Below are positions 1 through 4,923 of a stretch of DNA of 5,775 nt, piece after piece. The notes under the pieces are model-generated. The model ran no database searches and was not told the origin of the DNA. It saw only the letters and a list, made by a program, of their open reading frames with translations. The first letter of the stretch is position 1; each line of letters begins with the position of its first letter. Made by a program: the position numbers and the translations under genes. Source of the DNA: Tychonema litorale BBK16 (GTDB lineage: Bacteria > Cyanobacteriota > Cyanobacteriia > Cyanobacteriales > Microcoleaceae); NCBI RefSeq assembly GCF_021648855.1, contig NZ_JAKJHX010000185.1:1-5775 (forward strand). Direction: 5' to 3'.

Positions 1-7
1 TGAAAGA

Positions 8-35
8 GTTGGGTTTCCCAAAGCCTCAACCCAAC
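8..35. repeat. Dispersed hairpin repeat, GTTGGGTT/AACCCAAC
   Basis: Positions 8-15 (gttgggtt) are perfectly complementary to 28-35 (aacccaac), giving an 8-bp stem around a 12-nt loop, followed by cctaca. Seen directly. Elements of this form (GTTGGGTT, variable centre, AACCCAACCTAC) are, from memory, scattered in many copies through filamentous cyanobacterial genomes. Only one copy lies in this window, so its repeat nature is recalled rather than shown here. There is no T-tract on either side, so it is not called a terminator. Confidence 0.55.
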
Positions 36-83
36 CTACACTATGTACATTTTATTTTTAATTCGCCAACAGTCTCTTGATAT

Positions 84-103
84 CATTGAGCGTAGTCGAA
101 ATC
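84..103 (+). repeat. Dispersed TGAGCGTAGTCGAA element, copy 1
   Basis: The 14-mer at 87-100 recurs exactly at 5618-5631. Across the wider 20-bp unit, 84-103 and 5615-5634 match at 17 of 20 positions. This is a familiar dispersed cyanobacterial intergenic sequence. Here it lies just downstream of the terminator of the minus-strand barrel gene. This copy has lost the outer CACT/AGTG complementarity that copy 2 keeps. Confidence 0.7.
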
Positions 104-111
104 TCCAGGTC

Positions 112-144
112 AAAAAAAGGTTGGCTGCAATCTTACAGCCAACC
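112..144 (-). terminator. Intrinsic terminator of the barrel-protein gene
   Basis: Read on the minus strand, a perfect 9-bp stem (144-136 with 127-119, ggttggctg/cagccaacc) closes an 8-nt loop and is followed at once by seven T residues (118-112). This is a textbook Rho-independent terminator, 39 bp beyond the stop codon of the minus-strand gene at 183-1295. On the plus strand the stem is not followed by a T-run, so it should act in one direction only. Confidence 0.9.
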
Positions 145-182
145 ACCTATTTATCGGTCATAGATTTGCTCAAACAGCAAAA

Positions 183-1295
183 CTATCTGACAATGTTCGG
201 AAATGTATAACCAACGCCGAGTAACAGTCCCACTTCAGCACCGTCCAGAAAACCAATATTCAGGCCGGCGGTAGCTGTAAAATTACTCGACAGCGGCACA
301 TCTACACCACCCGAAATCAGGAACCCAAAATGGCTGTCATCTCCCGTAGAAAATGCCACGCCAGCACCTGCATAAGGAGCAGCAGTAATCACAAAATCAT
401 CGCTGACTTCCACTGCATTTTGAGATACAAAGTCGTAAGTAACGGGAATCAAAACAGTTACGTTGTCGCGGAACAAAACAGTCGGTCTCACCGAGAAATT
501 ACTCGTCAAACCAATTTTGCTGATAATCGCAAAGGAACTGTCGCCCAAGGCTGTATCTCCGCCAAAACCGAGATTACCGCCAATCCCGATGTAGCTGGGG
601 CCAGAACGGGTTGAGCGTCCGGGTCTGACTTTATTGTCTTGAGCCACTTTTTGAGTTGGCGCTGAGGCAGTTTCCGATTTTGCTACAGTTGTCGGTTCGT
701 TTGTCAAGGCTGATGCCGAAGTGCTGACAGGATTGCTTAAGACTTCTTGTGCTGTCTTGACTTCTTTTTCAGTATTGGCTGCTGTCAGTTCGGAGTTATC
801 GCGCGCAACAGTTGCTGTGGCTCGATCGCGATCGGCAACAATTTTCACACTTGGCTGCACTTTAACGCTACCATCAGCAATGGTAGTCGCTGCTTCCGAG
901 TTTTTAGTCTCAGCAACAATTGATGTATTTTCAGTTCCAGCAATTTCGGAATTTGCGATATCAGACTTTTCTGGTGCGACAACAGATGCTTGCAAGTTGG
1001 TGGCTGGTTGCGAAGCCACTGCTTCTGCTGCTAACCCAGATTGGACTGCGGGATCTAGTTCTAGCGCACTTATAGAATCAATTTGTGTATTAGCAGTTGC
1101 TTCTGCATTGGCTTCAGGGGCTTTTGTTGTAGCAGTATCCGAAAGTCCAGCCAGGTTTTGAGATTGCAAACTGGTAGTTGTAGCCACATCTGACAAGTTG
1201 CCAGTTTCAGCTTTCACAGACAGGGCGGTGCAGCAAACAGCCAAGGCTGCAAGATTCACTAAAGCGAAAGTAGACTTGGAAAATAGATTATTCAC
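183..1295 (-). CDS. Secreted low-complexity protein with C-terminal outer-membrane-type beta-barrel
   Basis: A 370-residue protein probably sited in the outer membrane. Residues 1-29 form a signal peptide: K7, a hydrophobic core at about 10-26, and V-K-A before a likely cut after A29. Residues 30 to about 232 are a long Ala/Ser/Thr/Glu-rich stretch with no recognisable fold, probably a disordered periplasmic or surface linker. From about S234 the sequence turns into alternating Gly/aromatic/hydrophobic strands (YIGIGGNLGFGGD, about eight strands to YTFP at 363-366), like small cyanobacterial outer-membrane barrels. The last residues (NIVR) lack the usual terminal Phe/Trp. The start is GTG; it is preferred because AAGGAG lies 5 nt upstream and the signal peptide begins here. 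The gene is transcribed alone, divergent from the cyclic-nucleotide-fold gene, with its own terminator. The exact function is unknown; the barrel could be a scaffold, adhesin or pore. Coding and signal peptide are secure, the barrel is likely. Confidence 0.85.
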   Translation of the reverse strand: MNNLFSKSTFALVNLAALAVCCTALSVKAETGNLSDVATTTSLQSQNLAGLSDTATTKAPEANAEATANTQIDSISALELDPAVQSGLAAEAVASQPATNLQASVVAPEKSDIANSEIAGTENTSIVAETKNSEAATTIADGSVKVQPSVKIVADRDRATATVARDNSELTAANTEKEVKTAQEVLSNPVSTSASALTNEPTTVAKSETASAPTQKVAQDNKVRPGRSTRSGPSYIGIGGNLGFGGDTALGDSSFAIISKIGLTSNFSVRPTVLFRDNVTVLIPVTYDFVSQNAVEVSDDFVITAAPYAGAGVAFSTGDDSHFGFLISGGVDVPLSSNFTATAGLNIGFLDGAEVGLLLGVGYTFPNIVR

Positions 1296-1300
1296 AAATT

Positions 1301-1306
1301 CTCCTT
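1301..1306 (-). promoter_or_regulatory. Shine-Dalgarno site fixing the GTG start of the barrel gene
   Basis: On the minus strand AAGGAG (1306-1301) is followed by AATTT and then GTG (1295-1293). It is the clearest ribosome-binding site in the window and supports a non-ATG start. The next ATG would lie well inside the coding region and would lose the signal peptide. Confidence 0.8.
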
Positions 1307-1582
1307 AATCAATGGTTTGTTAAAAGTGTATCAGAGCTACTGTCGAGAGCTTTGTTTAAACTTGACATAAATTTGAGTAGTGTTGTTCCTACCTTGTCAC
1401 TCAAGCGTTCAACATATACGCTTAACGCGGTAAATCTAGGAATTCATCCAAATCTACTGTGTATGGCATAATCAGGCATGGCTCCAAGCTCGAAAAATTT
1501 GAAGGTGTCCCTTTTTGGATTCAAGAATCCTTGCACGTTCACGCCCAGAAGTGTCAAATAATTTAATCTCAATCTAATTTTT
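1307..1582. other. Divergent intergenic region between barrel gene and cyclic-nucleotide-fold gene
   Basis: This spacer must carry promoters for both flanking genes, but I cannot place either with confidence. A TTGACA at 1362-1367 (plus) has no matching -10 at 16-18 bp. There is a small inverted repeat aagcgt (1403-1408)/acgctt (1418-1423) with a 9-nt spacer, and a short hairpin ggatt-caag-aatcc at 1517-1530. Both are too weak to call operators. A minus-strand reading frame across 1444-1680 runs into the next gene and resembles nothing known. Confidence 0.4.
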
Positions 1583-2122
1583 ATGAGTAAAGTTTTAGTT
1601 ATATTAGGCGAATTGAGCGATCGCGACATCGACTGGATGGTTGCCAACGGCAAGCGCACCAAACTCCAGCCCGGCACCACACTGATCGCCGAAGGTCAAC
1701 CCTTAGATGCACTCTACATAGTGCTGGATGGCACTTTGAGCGTATTTGTATCAGCTTTAGGTCATAAAGAAATTGGGACAATTATTTCCGGGGAAGTATT
1801 GGGCGAAATGTCTTTCGTAGACGGGAGACTTCCCTCAGCTAGCGTCACAGCCCTTGAAGAATGCTTAATCCTATCAATTTCTAGGCGTCTGCTCACTGAG
1901 AAACTGGAACAAGATGTGCTGTTTTCTCTGCGGTTTTATCGGGCGATTACCAAATTTTTGTCATCGAGATTGCGCGGTACTGTGAAGCGTTTCGGTGAAG
2001 AGAGTGATGATTTAGTATATCAACAACCAGACGATGAACGCCCGATCTCTAAAACTTTGGAAAATCCTGATTTGGCTCAATCTAGATTTCAATTGCTATT
2101 GGAGCGTTTAAAAGGAAATTGA
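1583..2122 (+). CDS. Stand-alone cyclic-nucleotide-binding-fold (CRP/EPAC-like cupin) protein
   Basis: A 179-residue cytosolic protein. Residues about 10-130 form a cNMP-binding beta-roll: the KLQPGTTLIAEGQPLDALYIVLDGTLSVFV segment holds the first strands with the glycine turns, GEMSF (74-78) starts the phosphate-binding cassette, and helices follow at about 103-135. At the position of CRP Arg82, ten residues after the cassette Glu, this protein has Ser85 (LPSASVTA). The Arg that pairs with the cyclic phosphate is therefore absent, and canonical cAMP binding is doubtful. About 45 polar residues follow, with no helix-turn-helix, kinase or channel domain, so it is not a CRP-type regulator by itself. 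It may bind another ligand or act through a partner. The start is the ATG after an AT-rich leader with no clear ribosome site. It is convergent with the split photolyase genes. Fold assignment is strong; function is unknown. Confidence 0.88.
   Translation: MSKVLVILGELSDRDIDWMVANGKRTKLQPGTTLIAEGQPLDALYIVLDGTLSVFVSALGHKEIGTIISGEVLGEMSFVDGRLPSASVTALEECLILSISRRLLTEKLEQDVLFSLRFYRAITKFLSSRLRGTVKRFGEESDDLVYQQPDDERPISKTLENPDLAQSRFQLLLERLKGN
1617..1624. other. HIP1 octamer GCGATCGC
   Basis: Exact GCGATCGC palindrome near the 5' end of the cyclic-nucleotide-fold gene. HIP1 is over-represented in many cyanobacterial genomes, so it serves as a lineage marker and is not claimed as a regulatory site. Confidence 0.85.
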
Positions 2123-2192
2123 TGGAATGGGGAATTGGGAATTGGGAATGGGGAATGGGGAATTGGGAATTGGGCATAGGGCATAGGGCATT
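2123..2192 (+). repeat. Heptad array (GGGAATT/GGGCATA), ten units, starts right after a stop codon
   Basis: Exactly ten 7-bp units fill 70 bp: one tggaatg, then gggaatt twice, gggaatg twice, gggaatt twice, gggcata twice and gggcatt. The first unit begins at the base after the TGA of the preceding gene. This is a short tandemly repeated repetitive (STRR) sequence as known in filamentous cyanobacteria. The G-rich strand is the sense strand, and the regular GGG-N4 spacing meets the usual G-quadruplex rule. Most of it pairs with the opposed array at 2229-2273. Confidence 0.9.
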
Positions 2193-2193
2193 A

Positions 2194-2228
2194 GTTAGTG
2201 GTTATTTGTTAGTGGTTAATTGTCAATA
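2194..2228 (+). repeat. Second heptad family (GTTAGTG/GTTATTT), five units
   Basis: Units gttagtg, gttattt, gttagtg, gttaatt and gtcaata run in strict 7-bp register, one extra base after the GGG-type array. This is a different heptad family from its neighbour. It forms the loop between the two arms of the foldback 2123-2273. A related series in inverted orientation occurs at 2739-2772. Confidence 0.65.
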
Positions 2229-2273
2229 ATGCCCAATTCCAATTCCCCAATTCCAATTCCCCATACCCAATTT
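2229..2273 (-). repeat. Opposed heptad-derived array forming the second arm of a foldback
   Basis: Read on the minus strand this is GGG/GGGG runs separated by AATT and AATTGGAATT. Its inner end (2229-2248) pairs with 2157-2177 with a single-base bulge, and complementarity continues imperfectly outward. It lies between the stop codon of the alpha/beta gene (2280-2278) and the array at 2123-2192. The combined structure sits at the meeting point of two convergent genes, so it may stop transcription from both sides, although neither arm has a clean T-tract. Confidence 0.75.
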
Positions 2274-2277
2274 GATA

Positions 2278-2691
2278 TTAAAAAACGTATTTTTCTGCAA
2301 CACGCCAGTAGCGGGAAAAACGCTTTAAATCAATGTAACCATCGTAGCGCACAAAGGATTCTGGGGGCAAAACTTCTACTGGGATCGATCGCGTAATTTC
2401 CCGACAAGTATCCTGAAACCGAGGACTCGGACTTTCTGCTGTCACCACTTGATTAGCCCCAGATTCTTTAGCAAAAGCGATAATTTCCGTAGCAACATCG
2501 CCACGCCGAATCACTACTGGCAACTCCAGCAAACATTCGTAAATAAATACCATCCGTTTAAGACTTAACTGCCATTCATCTATTAGCGCATCATCCCAAA
2601 CCCAAATCGCCTTAGCTTCGGGGTGCGCTTGGAAAGCAGGGCCTTCGGGACTCAGACAGTCGCCGTGTAACCAAATAATTGGATTGTTCAT
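2278..2691 (-). CDS. Separate photolyase-type N-terminal alpha/beta domain protein
   Basis: A 137-residue protein resembling only the N-terminal Rossmann-like (antenna-binding) domain of photolyases and cryptochromes. It shows strand 1 with IIWLHGDCLSP (5-14), strand 2 IWVWDDAL (29-36), a helix with LKRMVFIYECLLEL (44-57), strand VVIRRGD (59-65), then AFAKESGANQVVTAES (72-87) as helix and strand. The start lacks the usual WFRRDLR signature and resembles the GDQLSP start of FeS photolyases (DPRP-like domains). I chose ATG 2691 because this start matches the domain. A longer GTG-started frame (from 2769) adds 26 residues encoded by heptad repeat DNA. The flavin-binding catalytic domain is the upstream gene (stop at 2773, 81 bp away), so the two probably form one transcription unit and a two-subunit protein. 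There is no catalytic site here. The likely role is antenna binding or partner assembly. The ribosome site is weak. Confidence 0.78.
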   Translation of the reverse strand: MNNPIIWLHGDCLSPEGPAFQAHPEAKAIWVWDDALIDEWQLSLKRMVFIYECLLELPVVIRRGDVATEIIAFAKESGANQVVTAESPSPRFQDTCREITRSIPVEVLPPESFVRYDGYIDLKRFSRYWRVAEKYVF

Positions 2692-2693
2692 AA

Positions 2694-2735
2694 TGGAAAT
2701 GGGAAATGGGCATTGGGCATTGGGCATTTGGCATT
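2694..2735 (+). repeat. Heptad array (GGGAAAT/GGGCATT), six units, between the two photolyase genes
   Basis: Units tggaaat, gggaaat, gggcatt three times, and tggcatt, in exact 7-bp register. Unlike the arrays after the other genes, the G-rich strand is antisense to the flanking genes, so their mRNA carries the C-rich version. It lies directly upstream of the ATG of the alpha/beta gene, where it occupies the usual ribosome-binding position. Confidence 0.85.
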
Positions 2736-2738
2736 GTT

Positions 2739-2772
2739 GAATGTTAACAAATAACCAATAACAAATCACAAA
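2739..2772 (-). repeat. GATTTGT/TTATTTG heptad series abutting the FAD-domain stop codon
   Basis: On the minus strand, starting at the stop codon, the sequence reads as roughly four 7-bp units (gatttgt, gatttgt, tattggt, tatttgt) before taacatt. This is the second heptad family in the inverse orientation to 2194-2228. The stop codon TGA (2775-2773) lies inside the first unit, so the repeat reaches the coding end. Confidence 0.6.
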
Positions 2773-3627
2773 TCAACGACCTTTTTTCTGACGATTCCAA
2801 CTTTTAGAGCCGCCGCTGCGATCGACCTTTTCTCCCAAAGGAAATAACTTCGCTTCCAACTGTTCGTAACTTCCCTCAAAATCGCATTGTCCATAAAGAG
2901 CACAATCGCGACAATAAACCGCCTTAGTATAACGCTCCAAATTCTCCCGATTAAAAAAGTAAGCCTTGTGACTAAAAGTGCTCGCCACCCATTGCCAAGA
3001 AAGATTATTACTCGCCGGATCTCCATCTAGCAAATGTGCCAAAAACCAGCGAGCTCCCGTTTGCCAACGCACTTTACGCCAGTGTACGAGATAAGCAGCC
3101 ATCCACATCCTCTGGTGATTGTGCAAATAACCAGTTTCCTGCAATTCGCGACTAAAACTGTCGATGCAAACCAAACCAGTCGTCCCCTCAATGATATCTT
3201 CCGGCATAGTTTCGCCGTATTGTGAAGCAGTATAACCAGTTTTGTAGAGTTCCTGGTCTTGCCAAATACCGTTTCCCAATTCTGCATAAAGTCGTTGCCA
3301 ATAATCTCGCCAACCCAACTCGTTGACAAGTTTTACTGCATCTTCTTGGTGTAGCACCTTTGTCAGTACGAAATCCCGCACTTCTGCAAGGCTCAAAACA
3401 CCGTAACGTAAATATGGCGACAACCTAGTTACCGCGCCGTTGAGGAAGTTGCGGGTTGAGCTGTACTTGGCGGGATCGACTTGTTGTAGCGCTGTTTCGG
3501 CGGCTTTGCGCCCGCCTAGGGTGGGGGATACGTGACTGTCCCTAGCCTCGGCTTCTGGGAACTGTTGGCGCAGGTAGGTAATTAATTCTTCGCGATCGGC
3601 AAATTCTCGCTTCATGTCGTGAGTCAT
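2773..3627 (-). CDS. Split photolyase/cryptochrome: FAD-binding catalytic domain with four-cysteine pattern
   Basis: A 284-residue protein covering only the helical FAD domain of photolyases, which normally follows an alpha/beta domain. Signatures: RLSPYLRYGVLS (68-79); ELGWRDYW (103-110), with E103/W106 matching the substrate Glu/Trp of E. coli photolyase (E274/W277); GYLHNHQRMW (166-175); W188 and W211 at the 23-residue spacing of the electron-transfer Trps W359/W382; and SNNLSWQWVAST (206-217), with N207 at the flavin-N5 Asn position. The third triad Trp is not evident. The only cysteines are C154, C239, C242 and C248. From memory, FeS photolyases hold a [4Fe-4S] cluster with Cys at about +0, +88, +91, +104; here it is +0, +85, +88, +94, in similar context (CID..., YC..C, C-x-F). 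An iron-sulfur photolyase catalytic subunit is inferred. The partner domain is the next gene downstream; ribD is divergent. Start ATG 3627 (M5 possible). The family is certain, the cluster is likely but unproven. Confidence 0.9.
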   Translation of the reverse strand: MTHDMKREFADREELITYLRQQFPEAEARDSHVSPTLGGRKAAETALQQVDPAKYSSTRNFLNGAVTRLSPYLRYGVLSLAEVRDFVLTKVLHQEDAVKLVNELGWRDYWQRLYAELGNGIWQDQELYKTGYTASQYGETMPEDIIEGTTGLVCIDSFSRELQETGYLHNHQRMWMAAYLVHWRKVRWQTGARWFLAHLLDGDPASNNLSWQWVASTFSHKAYFFNRENLERYTKAVYCRDCALYGQCDFEGSYEQLEAKLFPLGEKVDRSGGSKSWNRQKKGR

Positions 3628-3702
3628 TTTTTCTTAAGCGCCTGTTATTGTTCCTTTATGTTAAAGCTATAGACTCAAGGTTAAATATCATAGCAAAATC
3701 TC
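3628..3702. promoter_or_regulatory. Divergent promoter region, photolyase unit and ribD
   Basis: Only 75 bp separate the two divergent starts, so both promoters must lie here or extend into coding sequence. On the minus strand TGCTATGAT (3695-3687) fits an extended -10 box for the photolyase unit, giving a leader of roughly 50 nt. For ribD, TATAGA (3668-3673) is the best plus-strand -10 candidate but lacks a good -35. The spacer is too short for an FMN riboswitch and none of its conserved elements are seen. Both promoter calls are weak pattern matches. Confidence 0.35.
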
Positions 3703-4860
3703 ATGGCAACTTTTCCGACGGGCGCTAATGCGATCGCCACCTCAACTAAACAACTGGAAAATAGCGCAGAAATTCAAGAGTTCGATCGAGCCATGATGCG
3801 CCGCTGCATAGAATTAGCCCGCCGCGCTCTTGGCAAAACTGCTCCTAATCCCCTCGTCGGTTCAGTCATTGTTCGTGACGGCAAAATTGTCGGCGAAGGA
3901 TTTCACCCCGGTGCAGGCCAACCTCACGCCGAAGTTTTTGCACTCCGGGAAGCGGGGGAACTGGCCGCCGGAGCGACGGTTTATGTGAGTCTGGAACCAT
4001 GTAATCACTATGGACGGACTCCTCCCTGTACCGAAGCTTTAATTAAGGCAAAGGTGGCAAAAGTAGTAGCTGGCATGGTCGATCCGAATCCTTTGGTAGC
4101 TGGTACAGGACTGGCCCGATTGCGAGAAGCTGGGATTGAAGTTGTGGCGGGGGTAGAAGGCGAAGCTTGTCAAAAACTGAACGAGGGTTTTGTACACCGG
4201 ATTTTGTATCGCCGACCTTTGGGAATTTTGAAATATGCGATGACTTTAGACGGTAAAATTGCTACAAGTAGCGGTCACAGCGCTTGGGTAACAGGCGAGG
4301 AGGCTCGGAGTGAAGTACACAGTGTGCGTGTCGGCTGTGATGCGGTGATTGTGGGGGGAAATACGGTGCGTCTGGATAATCCCCAACTGACGAGCCATCA
4401 ACCTAATAGCAATAATCCCCTGAGAGTGGTGATGAGTCGCTCTCTGGATTTGCCAAAGTCGGCTCGTTTGTGGGAAACCTCTGCTGCACCTACTTTGGTG
4501 TTGACTGAGCCTGGGGTTAATCGGGAATTTCAAGCATTTTTGATAGCAAAAGGGGTGGAAGTTGTGGAGTTGTCGCCGCTCACACCGGCGAATGTTATGG
4601 CTTATTTGTACGATCGATCTTTTCTTTCTGTACTGTGGGAGTGTGGTGGTACTCTGGCGGCAAAAGCAATTGCTGACGGTGCGGTACAGAAAATTATGGC
4701 TTTTATTGCTCCTAAAATTGTCGGAGGCTCAAAGGCTCCAACTCCTGTGGGAGATTTGGGGTTTGCCAAAATGACTGATGCTTTAGTTTTAGAGCGAGTT
4801 TCTTGGCGCACGGTGGGTACAGACTGTTTGATGGAAGGCTATTTGAAAAGTAAAGATTGA
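3703..4860 (+). CDS. ribD: RibD, bifunctional diaminohydroxyphosphoribosylaminopyrimidine deaminase / 5-amino-6-(5-phosphoribosylamino)uracil reductase
   Basis: A 385-residue cytosolic enzyme for the second and third steps of riboflavin synthesis: Zn-dependent deamination of the pyrimidine, then NADPH-dependent reduction of the ribose. The deaminase domain (about 31-150) shows APNPLVGSVIV (47-57), the catalytic HAE (H75, E77) and PCNHYGRTPPC (99-109), with H75, C100 and C109 as Zn ligands. The reductase domain (about 170-385) shows KYAMTLDGKIA (177-187), WVTGEEAR (195-202), VIVGGNTVRLDNPQLT (215-230), WECGG (312-316) and PKIVGGSKAP (337-346). Both halves look complete, and the length is normal apart from about 30 extra N-terminal residues before M31-M32, where many RibD proteins begin; a start at 3793 is therefore possible. 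It is divergent from the split photolyase, which needs its pathway's end product FAD. No FMN riboswitch is seen upstream. The identification is very secure. Confidence 0.97.
   Translation: MATFPTGANAIATSTKQLENSAEIQEFDRAMMRRCIELARRALGKTAPNPLVGSVIVRDGKIVGEGFHPGAGQPHAEVFALREAGELAAGATVYVSLEPCNHYGRTPPCTEALIKAKVAKVVAGMVDPNPLVAGTGLARLREAGIEVVAGVEGEACQKLNEGFVHRILYRRPLGILKYAMTLDGKIATSSGHSAWVTGEEARSEVHSVRVGCDAVIVGGNTVRLDNPQLTSHQPNSNNPLRVVMSRSLDLPKSARLWETSAAPTLVLTEPGVNREFQAFLIAKGVEVVELSPLTPANVMAYLYDRSFLSVLWECGGTLAAKAIADGAVQKIMAFIAPKIVGGSKAPTPVGDLGFAKMTDALVLERVSWRTVGTDCLMEGYLKSKD
3730..3737. other. HIP1 octamer GCGATCGC
   Basis: Second exact HIP1 palindrome, inside the N-terminal extension of ribD. It encodes part of a poorly conserved stretch (residues 10-12). 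It is a lineage marker only. Confidence 0.85.
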
Positions 4861-4911
4861 AAGTTAAAAAAATCAATCAAATCTATCTTTTTAGTTTTAA
4901 TTTTTTAACTT
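4861..4911. repeat. AT-rich inverted repeat after ribD
   Basis: The 11-mer aagttaaaaaa (4861-4871), starting at the base after the ribD stop, is perfectly complementary to 4901-4911, with a 29-nt AT-rich loop. Only two of the 11 pairs are G-C, and no T-run follows the stem on the plus strand, so this is a weak terminator at best. The next gene starts 12 bp later and may be read through from ribD. Confidence 0.4.
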
Positions 4912-4923
4912 GTAAGTGCTTCT

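Noticed and set aside
330..614. 94-residue plus-strand open frame inside the barrel gene
   Set aside because: Antisense to a well-supported barrel domain; composition does not look like a folded protein.
721..1161. 146-residue plus-strand open frame antisense to the barrel gene
   Set aside because: It mirrors the low-complexity Ala/Thr/Ser linker of the minus-strand gene; biased codons keep the opposite frame open. No ribosome site and no recognisable domain.
1362..1367. TTGACA as a -35 box
   Set aside because: At 16-18 bp downstream there is no -10-like hexamer (gttcct region), so no promoter is claimed.
1444..1680. 78-residue minus-strand open frame
   Set aside because: It overlaps the start of the cyclic-nucleotide-fold gene on the other strand, has no recognisable motif, and no good ribosome site was seen.
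3027..3329. 100-residue minus-strand frame and adjoining 86-residue frame (2766-3026) inside the FAD-domain gene
   Set aside because: Alternate frames of the same strand through the photolyase domain; they show no motif of their own, while the long frame has all family signatures.
3628..3702. FMN riboswitch upstream of ribD
   Set aside because: The spacer is only 75 bp, shorter than the aptamer, and the conserved riboswitch segments are not visible.
4246..4533. 95-residue minus-strand open frame within ribD
   Set aside because: It lies wholly in the conserved reductase domain of ribD and is a shadow of that coding sequence.
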